A stretch of DNA of 64,000 bases from Luscinia megarhynchos (taxonomy: Eukaryota; Chordata; Aves; Passeriformes; Turdidae), in contig JAPFBE010000002.1 in NCBI GenBank assembly GCA_034336665.1, forward strand, positions 81,102,905 through 81,166,904. Reading direction: 5' to 3'. Under the pieces are notes generated by a model. That model searched no databases. It was given only the letters and a program-made list of their open reading frames with translations, and was not told the origin of the DNA. Shown here piece after piece: positions 37,601 to 50,608 of this stretch. The position numbers and the translations under genes are program-made. How positions within the stretch are numbered: the first letter of the stretch is position 1; every line of letters begins with the position of its first letter.

Positions 37601-40600
37601 AAAAGGCCATGAAATTCTGACCCAGACACAGATGGCAGAACCTGCATAAAGCCCTTGTTCATGTAAGTTAAACAAACACAATTGTTTGGACAATGTGTTC
37701 TGCCACGAGGAGTTTATTTCAGTAAATGCTTCTGCCTTTAACCCAGTTTTAGGGCACTGCAGCTCAATTTATTGTGTTGCCAAACTGTGGGTCTTGCTTG
37801 TGAAAGGAGCCAGACCATTTGCCCATACATGACATGGGCTTTGTGGCCAAAGCTGGCCCTGTTTCCCTCTCCACTTCTGACACCACAGCAAGGATCTCCT
37901 GGTTCAAAGGGATGGGGCTGGCTGTCAGCCACTGCCCTGCATTACCTGTGTGAGGTGGGGAGCAGGGTGCTGCTGTTACCAACTGTGGTAACTGTTCTGT
38001 TGGGGTATGTTTTGTGGTGTCTCTGGCTTCTGAAGCACTTTGGGTTACAGTTGGAGCCCATTGTGGCCAAACCTGGTGTTTCCACGGACTGGGAGCGTGG
38101 CCCTGCCTGGCCATCCTTTAGAGGGCACTGACTGACTGTGGTTCCATCGTCTGCTGAACGTGCCCAGGACTTGTTGGCACTAAGGCAAGGACCATTCTCC
38201 TTTCCTGCTCCCTTTTTCCCTTGTCTTCAGGGCTTTCTCCTGTTCTCCATCTCATGCTGTCCTGACCACTTCCCTTGAAAGGGCTGGTTGGTTGTAAGGT
38301 TGGTTTTTATTTTTTGCACCGAGTTAATTTGGAATGTTTTAGTGATTTTGATCTGCTCCCAGAGTCAGAGCTGACACCAGATAGCAGCAGAGTGTGTGGC
38401 TCAGAGACAAAGGGAAACTGTTCCAGTGCTGATAAAATGCTAAATGGCCTTATGGCCTCCTGTGAAATTATGTCATTTGCAGCACAGCTCTGGAGAAATA
38501 ATTAACACTAATTTTGGTCACCCTGTTTTGCCTAAAAAAGGAGGAGAGCAGAAGGGAATGAGACAGATTTAAGATATGAATACTGGTGAAAGGACTGAAG
38601 AGAGAGATGATATGTCACAAGGGGCTTCAGGTCCTGGGGCTGGGAAGAGGATTTCAATAACTGTCCAGAGCAAGAGGGATTTCACTAAGAAGTGTAAGAG
38701 GTGCCTAGGGCAGGATTAAATGTCTAACATGTTTGGCTGATGTCCTCTTTGTCCTCACAGAAGAGCAGAGCCCAACTGGTGTGGAAAATAGATAATGGGT
38801 CTCTGGCTAAGCACCTGGGTCTTTCTGAATTCCTCTCCTACTGCTGCCACATTATTGGTGTTAGATAAAACACACTTAGATTTTTTTGTCATATGAGGTC
38901 ATCAATTTAGACTCCTAGAACTGCCTCCGTCCCTCTTGCCAGGTTTGCACCTTTCCCCCTGGGCTTTGTATGAGTCTGCAAAGAAAGTCAATGAGCAGAG
39001 AAAAAGCACTGGGCTGGAAGTGGAGCAGGAGCTCTCCTGCCAACCAAGATAACCACAAAGCCAGAGCACCCATCTGGAGGTGGTCCTTGGCCCCTCAGCA
39101 GCTGGGGCTGTTCTCCTCCCAGCTGGGAGTGACACTTCCCCTGGTGCAAGGGAGTCAAACCTGTCCAGTTACCTGCAGACCCAAGGAACAGGTGACAAAA
39201 CACCAAATAAGGCAAAAATTAACAAAAGATGTAACAATATACAAATTCCCTGCCCTTCCTAGGAAAGATGACAACTCACTGCCTTTGACTGGGGAGCTGA
39301 AGCATGTGTTGAACTGGGACTGCTTGGGTCTCAGCCATCCCTGCAGAGGAGCAGAGGAAAAGCACTGGCTGCTGGAGCCTGCAGCACATGCTGCCTGCTT
39401 GTGGGTGGCTTAGAGGCATCTGAACATTTTGGTGCTTTTCTGCTTCTGAGAAATGTTCATCCTGCTCTAAGCATGCATACCTCAATGTCCATCCATACAC
39501 TGCATGCACCTGCCCAGCTTATGGGTGCTCTAGTGAGAAATCCCAAATCCGTAGCTGCAATGGTGTGTTGTTCCCATGCAAGCTCACTGGAGAGCCTCAT
39601 GATGAATGCCTGGTGAGGGCATTTGGTGGATGTAGTAAGAGATCCAGACACTGGTGACTGGCCCAGAGAAGTGAGTGACAGTGGTTCATTGCAACACCAG
39701 CCTTGCTCCACCTTGGCCAGGACTGGGTGCCAAGGGTGTTGTAGAGTGCAGCACTAGTTCTGCTCCACAGTGAGCTGATGACTGGGAGGAGAAGGGCAGG
39801 GCAAAGCATGGCACTAGGGCTGTGTATAACCCATCCAAAAAGGGGTGGAAGAAAGGGAGGAAATTATATCTAGGCCAGCACTATAGACTTCACTCAAAAC
39901 AAGAGCTTCAGAAACATCTCTGATACTCTCTTTCCTTGGCCTGCATAGTCTGGGGAGCATCCTGAGTTGCTCTGAGACAAACTCCTTCCATCCTGGTTCC
40001 TAGTACACTGACATGCAGCCTTCCCCCCAGATCTGCATTTGCTCTGTCTGTACAAGTGACAGGACCCTCTGAATAAGCACAGAATGTTAGCTGTCATCCA
40101 CTGAGGATGTGGCAAATGCCTATGGACAAGCAATACTCAAAACATTGCTTAATGTTTTATCTTAATACTGCTTAAGATGCAAGATGAACCATTAAAAGGC
40201 CAGCGATTCTTAATTACAGTAGAATGAGCACAGTGAAACTCAAAATGAAAGGAAAATGAAATAGAAACAGTTACTAAAAATGTCATTGCAAAAGCAATCC
40301 AAAGAAATATATAAATGCAGGAAAAAGAATGGTCTTTTCATATACTGCAAGCTGCCAGTTTTTGAAAGCATCAGGAAACAAGCTGTTGAGCAGTGGAATG
40401 GATAAAACCAGGCTCCCAAAACTCTGCTCTGCTGAGCTGCCTGGCCCATGAAATCTCACTGCCAGTGATGCTGCTGCTGGGCCAGAGGCAGGAGGGGCAC
40501 GGCCACCCCAGCTGTGCCCACGTGCTGGGGGGTAGCTGGGGCATGTGCTGAGAAGCAGACTAGGTGAGTTCAACCTCCCTTCCATGGGCAGGGCTGCTGC

Positions 40601-41849
40601 TAACTCTTTCCTCTATGCCCAGCTACCAATCTTCAGTAAATTATCAGAACTCCATTGTGTTTGAGGCATCTTGGCCAAATTTGATCGAGGTTACCTAGGG
40701 ATACTGGGGAAGAAAACAGGCATTCAGGCATTGGGATTATACAAGTCTCTTGCCTTTATGAAATGCAGACTGAAAATAAATCCAGAGCTCAGAAAAGTAG
40801 CAAATGCCTCTGGCTGTTGCAGGGTGCCAGAGACTGAGATGAGCAATGCACTTTGTGGCACAGAGGCACCCTGTACTTCTGCCAAACGTGACACTGAGCT
40901 GGGCATGCAGCACCAGAGATGTCCAGCCAGCACAGGGATGGGCATCCCAGTGCAGATCTTCACCTGATGGGAACCTGCTGCTGCCACCTTCTGCTGCTGT
41001 CAGCCTGGATTGTGCCTATTGCGTGTGAGGGCTTTCAACCAGTCAGGTGCCCCAGTGCTGAGGAGCAGGGATGTTCAGCTACTTCAGTGATCTTGAGTGT
41101 GAAAGTCTTCATGAATGTGCACTTGGATTTGGAGAGGCAGAAATCAAAGTCAAACAGCAGGTCTTTGATCGTCACAAGGATCTGACTTACTCAGGGGTAT
41201 AGACTGGTTCCTTCTAGTTGGCTGGGGGCTTTTTCCAGGAATTTTTGTGTGTAAGAACAAGTCTGTTTCTTCCAGCTGCACCTTTCAGCTCTGCTGCTGA
41301 TGCTTTTGTGCTCTCTGCCTGTGGTGCAGGCTGCATGGGCATGAATAAGCAGGTATCAGTACAGCACATTGGCAGACTCTCAAGGGATCTGCAGCAAACA
41401 GTGAGCATGGTGATCCAAAATTATTTTCCATCTCATGTTGGCAAAGAACAAAGCCCAAGGGCACTGATGCCAGCTAGCATAGCTGGGCAGGGAGGGATGG
41501 GGGAGTTCTAACTCCTCCATATCTTTCCTGACATCACTGCCCCGTGGGGTTTGTGGGGTGTTTTTCAGCAGTCCCTGTGTTCCCTAGTGTTGCAGCCAGC
41601 TTCACATGGCAGCAGCACAGCTTCCCTGGAGTGAAAAGGAGGTTAACAAGAGCCTCTGCCTCCTGCAATAGTGCCACTGCAGGAGGTTACTGGTCTTCAA
41701 AAACAAGTTGTCACTGTTTTGCATAAAAGCAATTTCCCCTCCATCTTCTTAAGAGCTGGATGTGCAGCTCAGACTTAACAGCTTCAATTTCTTCCCTAGG
41801 GCACAGCTGAAATGTTGCCAGATTATTATCCAAAAATTTCCCAATTCAG
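37601..41849. other. Intergenic DNA, no gene recognised
   Basis: Moderately GC-rich sequence with many short chance reading frames, none resembling a known family or flanked by convincing splice sites. Confidence 0.5.
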
Positions 41850-42565
41850 GAGAAAGTGTTTGCATTGGGGGTCGTGGTGGACAAGCTGTCCAGCAGTGCC
41901 CTTGTGGGCAAGAAAACCAAAGTTATCCTGGAGTGCATTAGGATAGGGTGCCAAGAGGTCTAGGGAGGTGATCCTGTCCCTCTTCTCAGCCCCTCTCCTC
42001 ACCTGGAGTTCTGTGTCCAGTTCTGAGATTTCCAGCTCAAGAAAAACAAGAAATACTGGAGAGGGTCCAGCAGAGGGTAATGGAGGTGATTCACAGGATC
42101 TCAGGGTTGGTCAGGGTTGAAGTGGCCTCTGGAGATCATCCAGTCTGATTGATTAGGGGTTGGACACCTCGGTTATGAGGAAAGGCTGAGGGAGCTGGGC
42201 CTGTACAGCCTGGAGAAAGGAAGACTGAGAAGGGACCTTATCAATGTCTGAGTATCTGAAGAGAGGATGCAGCCAGGCTCTTCCTGGGGGTGCCAAGTGA
42301 TGGCACAAGAGGCAGCAGGAAGAAACTGGTGCACAGCAAGTTTTGTCTGAACATGAGGAAGAACTTCTTTACTGTGGGGGTGACAAAGCACCAGAACAGG
42401 CTGCCCAGAGGAGCTGTGGAATCTCCTTCTGGAACGATTCAAAAGCTACCTGGACACAGTCCTGAGTAATGTGCTCTGGAGACCCAGCTCCTGCAGGGAG
42501 GTGGCACTGGATGTTCTCCAGATGTCCCTTCCAGACTTACCCATTCTGTGCTTCTGTGAAGAATC
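41850..42565 (+). mobile_element. CR1 LINE 3' region, 5'-truncated and interrupted
   Basis: Recognisable CR1 wording in order: GTGGTGGACAAGCTG, GGAGTGCATTAGGATAG, CTGGAGTTCTGTGTCCAGTT, GAGGAAAGGCTGAGGGAGCT, AACAGGCTGCCCAGAGGAGC, CTGGACACAGTCCTGAGTAA and ACCCATTCTGTGCTTCTGTG. The first part derives from the end of the reverse-transcriptase reading frame, now broken by stops and indels. It is split at 42,092 by a short nested insertion. Confidence 0.9.
42092..42149 (-). mobile_element. Nested CR1 3' end inserted in antisense inside CR1
   Basis: TCACAGGATCTCAGGGTTGG to GAGATCATCCAGTC reads as the reverse complement of a CR1 3' terminus. It interrupts the larger CR1 exactly where the intact consensus reads straight through (GATGATTAGGGG). 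It is bracketed by TGATT at 42,087-42,091 and TGATTGATT at 42,146-42,154, which look like target-site copies. Confidence 0.65.
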
Positions 42566-44265
42566 CACAGCTACCCTTGGGCTACAGGAATGTGGAACAG
42601 AAAAACAGGACTGGCTCCCCATGGTTCTCCATTCTCACTTTCTGAGTAATTCTATCATTTTGAGAGTGGAAACAACCCTGCATTCTTCTCCAGAAGGATC
42701 AGCCCCAGGAAGGCATGAGTGTCCCAAAACACACCATTCCACAGGAAATTCTGCTGCTCATTAGCTCCAGCTTTCCTGATTTTCTGTATAATTTTACGTT
42801 TGTCCCACCTTCACAGACGAAGCCTTCTGCCACGGTAGCCAAATGGTAGCTGTTTGGGACTGGAGCACCAAAATAAAAGCCTTTATTTTCTGCATTTTGT
42901 TCCCTTGGAAAGGGATTTGCCTCTATGCTTTACCTGATGTCCATGTACCTGTACCTGGCACTCATCTCTTCCCTTCAATTTTCCTGCCTATCCCCTTTCC
43001 ATCTTTGTTTTTATTGCTGGGTCCACATGAAAGCCAGTATTTTTTGTAGCCAGAATGTACCACTAATTCCCACTGCCAGGGAGTGAACAGGAGCCCTGAC
43101 ATGTACAGCTTGGCTTATCAGAAAGCAGGGCTGTATGGTGAGAAGCTGCAGCAGGCAACTCCCTTCCCTGAAGGAAGGACTTTGCTGTTACCTAAACAGA
43201 GCAAGTCCAAGCAGCCAGCAGCACCCTGTGCTCCTTCCACACTGCTGTCCCCTGGCTGTGCTGCCGGGAGGAGATGGAAATGCCGAGTCCTGGCTAAGAC
43301 AAGAGGCTGCCAGCACATTGTGCAGGCAGGGCACAGATTTGGGCCCTCTCCAAGCACCTCCAGGCAATCTGCAGGAAGTGCTTGGTGCCAGCTGAAGAGC
43401 CGTGGGGAGAAGTGAACCCAGCTGAACCCAGCTGCCTGTGTGGGTGAGCCCCTGGCTGCTCTCACTGCCAGGCTGCAGGTGGGGAGGAGCTCTGCAGCTC
43501 CCCTTTCCCCTGCTGCACTGCTCACACCACACACATCTGCAAATTGCTTCCCTTCATCCCCCTTTCCCCCCTTGCAAGATGGCCAGAACAAGAATCCTAT
43601 CCAAGAGTTTTCTGTTCTCTGAGTTATTTTTTTATTTTTAAAATGTTGTGCTGTTTCTCTCTCAGCCTCCTGACGGATCCCTAGCTGTTTGCCTGGACCA
43701 TCTGAAGCCCACTGGTTGCTGCCCCACTCTCTGCTGGCACAGAAGTTTGTGGCCAGGTTGTGGTTGCAGAACATGGATCACCAGCTCTCAGGAGTCAAGA
43801 GTTCCCCATGTCCCAGTCCTTCTCCTGCAAGCAGCTACCACACAGGCTGTTTTAAGCCATAACTTGTTTTTTAAGCATTTCCTACTGTTATTGTGGAGAT
43901 TCTGCAGGATTTTTTTTTTCAGTCACTGAGGAAATCAGCCTGAAAGACAAAGTGGGAGCAGAAGGGTCCCAGCTTGGTCTTATTTGGTGCAGAATGTCCC
44001 ATGCCTCATCTAGGTGCTGGAGCACATGCTGCCTCCATGTGCTGCTCATGAACTGGGTTGTGCTTTGAATCTCCATCTGGGGATGATTCCCAGACTTACA
44101 ACCAGTAGGTATCACACCTACCTCTTTATGACCTTCACACAGGTGGTGGAGATGAAGTTTGCCTCGGCTGTGGAGCCAGGAGTGAGTATCTTGGCTAAAT
44201 ACAGATCTTATGCTAGGGACACAAGATTTGAAGCAATCAAGGTAGCAAGTTAAAATCACAGACCA
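42566..44265. other. Intergenic DNA, no gene recognised
   Basis: Contains a reading frame of 218 codons on the minus strand (43,118-43,774) with no family resemblance; it is judged a chance frame. Confidence 0.45.
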
Positions 44266-44495
44266 GAATCATAGAATAGGTTGTGTTAGAAGGAACTTCT
44301 TATAATGATCTGGTCCAACCCTGCTGCCACAGACAGGGACATCTTCAAGTATATGAGGTTTCTCAGAACTCCCAGCTGACCTTGAATGTTTCCAAGGATG
44401 GGGCATCCATTACTTCTCTCTACAACTGTTCTAGTTTTGCTACCTGCATCATAAAAAAATTCTTCATTATATCTTAAATTCCATCCCATATTCTG
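44266..44495 (-). mobile_element. CR1 LINE 3' fragment, antisense
   Basis: Plus-strand AGAATCATAGAATAGGTTG, GATCTGGTCCAACCCTGCTG, AAGGATGGGGCATCCATTAC and AAAAAATTCTTCATTATATC follow the reverse complement of the CR1 3' end (AATCATAGAATGGTTTGGG ... CCAACCCCCCTGCC ... GGATGGGGCAGCCAC ... AAGAATTTCTTCCT). Confidence 0.85.
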
Positions 44496-47400
44496 TGCCT
44501 GGCTTGACCCTACACAAGGTAACACAGTGCAGAATACCAAAGCTCCCAAATTGCTGCCCATCAGCTGAACCATCAGTTGTGACTATTGTGCTCTTCATGC
44601 TGCCAGTGAAGTGTGCTAGTCTGAAACCCAAAATGAAGTGGGAATCACTCAAGAACACTGGGCTGGGTCTGGATCTGTGTCTGCTCCTTATCACAAGGGT
44701 CTTGCAGTTAAGTGCTCATGTACATCCACGCCTCACAATATCTTTGAGAAAGTGTGCAAGCAATAGAATGGCATCAGGCTGTTTTCCTTCCCTGCTCTCC
44801 ATGAACATACTTGCACCCTTAACAAAGCTGTCCCAAAATAAATGAATAGTTGGTAACCTGTGTTCCCAGATTTGGTGTGAGAGCCAGCCCACAGAGGCTC
44901 TGCTGGCTCTGCTGGCTTCCCTCCTACCATTCTTTAGCCCACAATCACAGTAGTGGCACAAAGACTTTCCCTGCTGTGACCAGGGATGATCACAGCTAAG
45001 GCTACATTTATATACCATTATCTCAAGTGTCAGGTCAAGGAAATAAAAACAGTTACCTTCTCCATCTCTTCCTCTGGGCTTTTCAGCTATTGCACCAGGA
45101 AAACCTGTGTTTCTCAGAAGAGCCTGGCTCTCCACTGCAGTTTTGACAGAGATCAGGTTGGTGGTAGCCTGCCTGCTGCATCCCCCATGGGTGCTCAGCC
45201 TGGGGCCTGCCCTGCCTGGGCAGGGGGCAGAGGGCTGACAGGATTTTCTAGCTGTGCCCTGCCCTCTACATCACTGTCAACCTCTGGGAGCCTGGAGGAG
45301 GTGGCCAGAGGCACTGGTGCCGAGATGCAACTCCCAGGCACTACTGCTGCTGCTATTTATAATTTCCCCTGCATGTGGATGAGATAATAGGGTAGCTGTT
45401 CTGCTAGGCAAGCTGTATTTGTTTTTACCACTGATATATCCTGCTTTGTCATGGTTTCCTTACTTTAATAAGAAGATTTTTTTTTAATTAAATGCCTCAC
45501 TAATTTCTGTAAACAAGGAGGATAAGGCACGTGTTGGAGAAACTTAAAATGTTTCCAGTGAAGTCCAGTGTCACAGAGCAGAGGTGCAGAGACTGGGAAC
45601 TGACCATGACTAGCTACTTCATCACTGAAGAACCAAATCCAGAGGTGGCAGTATTTGCCACTTGATGGCTCCTCCTTTGTGCACCGTGGGTGGCCCAGTC
45701 CAGAGGTCACTGGCTCCTTACAGTGACTTCTGTGGGAATCTTCATGTGCTTTTTTGTGCCTTTGCTGGACCAAGATTGGAGGACCTGTCCAGTCATTGGT
45801 TTCTCTGACAGCAACAAGGTTTGAAACATTTCTCTGAAATCCAGTAACAATCCAGAAGAGAATGAGATCCTGTCTGCAACAGCTTGCCTGGAGAGCTGAA
45901 TGGAAAATTATAGTTCTATAAAATACTGCTGCAAGAACCTTTTGGCTAATTAACACTCCCTACCTTATCTTCTGAAAAGCAGAACTATAATTTACAGGGG
46001 GGCTTGATCCAGAAACTGCGATCTCAAAAACTGCTTATGTTTCTGTAAACATCTGATTCATGTCCAAAATTTGCTGCTAGTTTCCACTTCACTGTATCTC
46101 AGGACTGGAAGTGGGAGGATGGGCTCTGCTTCCCCTGAAGTTCAGGCAGTGTGGGTCTGGACACCCCCTTAATCCACCTGTACCACTATTACTCCAGTTT
46201 GAATCCAACCTGTGTTTATTTGACAGGCTCAATTCAAGCTGATGGTTACAAGCCTGTCTCCTGAGAGGACCTTCCTCCCAGCAGTGGCAGAATCCTCCCT
46301 GCAGACTTGGGCAGCTTGTCACCCCAAAACCACATGGGGTGAAAAGCCACATTTAGAGCATGAAAAAAAAGGGAATTTAAGAAAGCAGTCTCTCCTAACT
46401 TGTTGCCCTGTGATGTCTCACGTGCAGGTGAACAAAGCAATCCAGAGGAGCTTATGTTTTTGTGAAAAAAGTTGAATACTCCCTTCTTGAGCTCTCCCTC
46501 AGCCTCCAGTTTTTTAGCAGTTGATTGTGATCCCTGTTCTGTGAGTAACGAGTCAGTGGCACACAGATCTCACTGCCTTTGCTGCTCCTCTGGCTTCCTT
46601 CCTGTTGCTTCACACCCTTTAGAAAGAAGGTAACAGCAGAACAGGGAAGCTTGTCCTCAAATGCTGATCTCCTTTTGTTGAGCTCCAAGTGCAAGCAACT
46701 CTCATGGAGAAAGGAAGGATGGCACCAGGCTTTTAAACTCACTTTATGTTCCTGGCAGCACTGCTCCTCTGCCCAGGGGGAGCTTACACCTCCTTGCTCT
46801 CCTGCCACCCACTTTCTTGTGACACAGGGTGGGGGGCTCTTCTTTCTGTGTTAAAATGTGCAGAATTATTACTCCTGAGGACAGCTTCCCCTCTAAACCA
46901 TGTGGTGTCCTGAAGGAATGTCCAAGGCTGCTCCCAGTTGGATAGAGATAACTGAATGAAAAAGCCTCAGCCTGCTCCCAGCAGCCCAAGGTCCATTGCC
47001 TCAGACATGTTCCCCAAGGCATGTCCCCAGAGCACCTCTCTCTGCAGTGCCAGGGCTTGCAGGGCACCAAGGCACCCCTGGGCTGGAGCTGGGCTGGGTG
47101 CAGGCAGAGGAGAGGCTGGCATCACCCCTGCCCGGCCAGAGGAGCTCAGCACAGGGCTCCTGGCTGGCTGGAGCTGCCTTTCAGAGGCCACCAGCTGCAC
47201 CACACTGCTGGGGATGGGAGGGACCGAGGTGTGTGGGAGCAAAGGCATCCTGTCCAGCAGGCACTGTGCTGAGCGCTGGGGAATCACCGTGTGCAGGCTC
47301 GTAACTCCACCACCAGCTTGTGGCCAGTGACTAGATAACCCCAGAGCCAGTTTTGTACTATTCCAGCACGTGAGCTCCTTTTTCAGCAGGATGATGCCCC

Positions 47401-50400
47401 TGGGAGGCTCCAGCACAGATGAAGCAGCTGTCTTGCTGGATTTCCCCTCCTGCTGCTGATGAAAACCACTGCTTCCTTCCACGCCCCTCCAGCCTCGCCC
47501 TGCCCCCTGGGGCAGCTGATGCCTGCTCATCTCCCCAGCCCCTGGCAGAAATACCAAGCCCTCACACCATTTTTGTGCTCCTGATGTCTTGCATCCCCAG
47601 GTGAAGGACAATGGAAACAGCTGGTCCAGATGGTGCATGCTAAATGTGCTGAGAGAAGCCTTGGTGTGGCATGGAAGGGTTTCAGAGCACGTTGCTGTTG
47701 GTCCTGCTCCAAGCAGAGGTGCTGGAGTGGTGGGCAGGCACATGGCAGCTCTCCATCTCTCTTACATGGTGATTTCTTTTTATTCTGGTTAATGTACCTG
47801 GCTATATTCAAAAGGATGCTGGTGGCTTTCTGAAAGCAAATACATGTGCTCCATCAAGGCTGCTGCTGGCTCTCTTCTTCCAAATTGGGGGGTGAGGTGT
47901 GTACAGGTTAAATCAATCAATTAGCACTGATTAACGAGGAAGAAAAGGAAAGCTGGCTCAGGTAGCATATCTGTGCACTCTGAGTACCAGGGCACGGAGT
48001 GTTCAGGTCAGGGTGCTCCTCAGGCACAGCCTCACACACATGAGTAAGCTGTTCCTGGCTGTTTCTAAGCAGATAGCAAGCACAAAAGCACCAGGGTTGG
48101 GCAGGGCTGGCCTTGGGCAGGAAGGAAAAGGCACCAGGTGCAGAGGGCCAGGGCTGGTGAAGCACAGTCACCCCACAGGGGGTCGGCTTGCAGGGCTGCC
48201 TCGGGAGCACACCGTATCTCAGTTCTCCCTGGTTCTCAGACATTTGCACTTCATCACTTTGATTCCTCTTTTTCAGCATTCCAACCTGCACAGTGGCAAA
48301 GGCAGTGCCTCAGGTTTGCTTGGTTGTTTTCAGTGCAGCGTGGCAAGCAGATCCCAGAGCTGATGGTTGCAGTGCAAAACCAAAACCCTGGGGCTTCTCT
48401 AAGCTCAGCTGCTCAGCCCAGCTCCCAGGAAGCAGAGGTGCCTCTGCACAGGTCTGTTGGGATGGTGTTGGATGCACTTTGGCAGAGGCTGAGGGCTGGG
48501 GTACACACACTTCTCTTCAGCAGGGAGCTCTGGTGAGTTTTGTCCCATTGGAATTGAGGGCAATGCTGGTGGGAAGTGCTGCCTGCTTGGGTGAATGGGA
48601 CCTGTGTGCACACCTGAAGAGGCTGGTTATGGAATTAGGAAAATCCACTGTGTGCCCAGACTGAGAGGCCTCTGAGAGCCGAATTTTTGTCCTTCACAGC
48701 CTGAACTCTGACTGCAGCAGCACCCCCTCAGCACACAGCTAACATCTGAAGCCTTCAAATCTTTGGCTAGAGTCATATCTTGCAAGGGAATGGGAGAGAC
48801 AGACCTTGTGAAAGTGTCTTTCCTGTAGTGGGAACATCTTAATGTGAGTTCAGATTTGCTGAATAGGAGCAACCTGGTATCTCCTCTGTGCTGCCTTACA
48901 AACAGTGCTGAAGTGCTTTTTCTTAATACAGTATTTTGCCACTGCATTATTAGTGGGAACAAGACTTACAGCTGCCAGGCTTGTAAGCCCCCCTGCCTCC
49001 AGAGAAGTTGCCTGTAGCTGTCACTTTGGCAGAGGCAGCCTGGGACAGCCCTGCACAGCTCCTCCTTGCCCAGCACCCAGGGTAAGGCTGTTGGGAAGGC
49101 TGGGAAGAACACTGTGTATTTGCTGCAGTGTTTAAACACAAAGACACACCATGCCATGATTATTATCCATGTGGATGTGAAGACATGAAACATGGTGCAA
49201 TTTGTGGTTATGTTAAAACTGCAGTGCAGGAGCTGCTAGGGTGGCTGACGACTGAGCATCAGCAGAGGGCTGCAGGTCGGATTGCAGCAGGCACTGAAGT
49301 TTGAGGAATGTTCAAGGGCAGCTTCCTCTTGATCCTCCAATCTGTGGTGAGGTCTACATGGAGATGCATTACTCACCCTCTGCTTTCAGAGGGAGAAATT
49401 GCTCTGGGCTTCCCCAGGAGTGACAGAGGCAGGAGTGGGTGGGGACTGAGAGCAGGTCACAAGAACCGTCCTTGCAGTGCCATATATGCCTCTGTCAGCC
49501 TAATGAAAGCCTAATAATTAGGATTGCCATTCTCTTTATTTTTAATTAGGAGGCAGCACTTCATTGTAGTGGCAAAAGTAACCCTGTAATTAGCTCGTAT
49601 GATAACTCAGTTATTAGCCAGTCTCTGATGCTGCAGACACCCAGGAGAACCCTTGGCTCAGCCACAGGGCCACGTGTGTTGGATGGGACCCCTGGCAAAA
49701 CTTCCCCATCCTACTGCTGAGAGCGTGCACAAACCTGGCAGGGCCAAGGACAGCACGAGGCTCCAGGCACAAGGGGACAACCTCCAGCAGTGAGGTATTG
49801 CCATCCTAGACTAGCTCAGCTCCTCTGGGCTGCTGAGGCTCACCATCCCCATCCCCAGTGCCCCCAGTCTGGCTCCTGTCACCTGCACAGGTGCAGGCTG
49901 GATTTCCAGCCCCAAGGCTGGCACCCTGTGGGTGGGAGCAGCCTCCTGCCAGAGGAGGTGCACAGCAACACCAAAATGTTGAGGGCATGGGCTGAGAAAC
50001 TAATGTGTTTGTAAAGAAAGAACAAAGGGGTGCAGAAGGCTGCTGTGAGCAGCCCTGAGCTTCTCTCAGCCATCTGACCTCATTGTTCCTCCCCAGGGGC
50101 AGGAGGTGGCATCACCTCTGCCCAGGCAGGTTGCAGCCTGCTTTCCTTGCTTGGATCTGAGGGGCTGAGCAGTTTATGTGGTCACTGCAGTGAGAGCCAA
50201 AGAATCTTTCCAGGGCATCAGGGAGGAGAGCAGTGCACTGGCATCCACTGCTGCATGAGGCTCACAGCTGTGCTGGAGATGTGCTGCATGCTTTAATTCC
50301 TCCTTCTGCTGGGCAGGGGCAAGCCCTGCTCTCACCTGGCTGCCAGCAGAGCCTGCACCCCACGCTGTGCTGGGCTGTGGGGGTTTCTCATCCCTCCCCT

Positions 50401-50608
50401 CACCCCCGCCAGGTTTGCTTCTCCAGCTGAGCCATTCCGGGGGCGCCTGGTATTTCAGTCACTGGAGAAATTAGTAACTGCTTTATGTAACATCTCGTGT
50501 GACAGCTGCCAGCAAGTCTGCTGTGGGCAGAGCAAGGAAAAGGGGCCCAGAACTCACCCCAGAGTGAGCTGTGGAACCACACTGCCGGGCCAGGTGCCAC
50601 TCTGCAGA
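44496..50608. other. Intergenic DNA left of the GT/GC array
   Basis: GC-moderate sequence with chance frames only, the longest being 258 codons (46,967-47,743, minus). An AT-rich homeodomain-site-like patch lies at 49,495-49,620 (see findings). Confidence 0.45.

Noticed and set aside
43118..43774. 218-codon minus-strand frame
   Set aside because: No recognisable domain, no start or splice context, and length within chance expectation for this composition.
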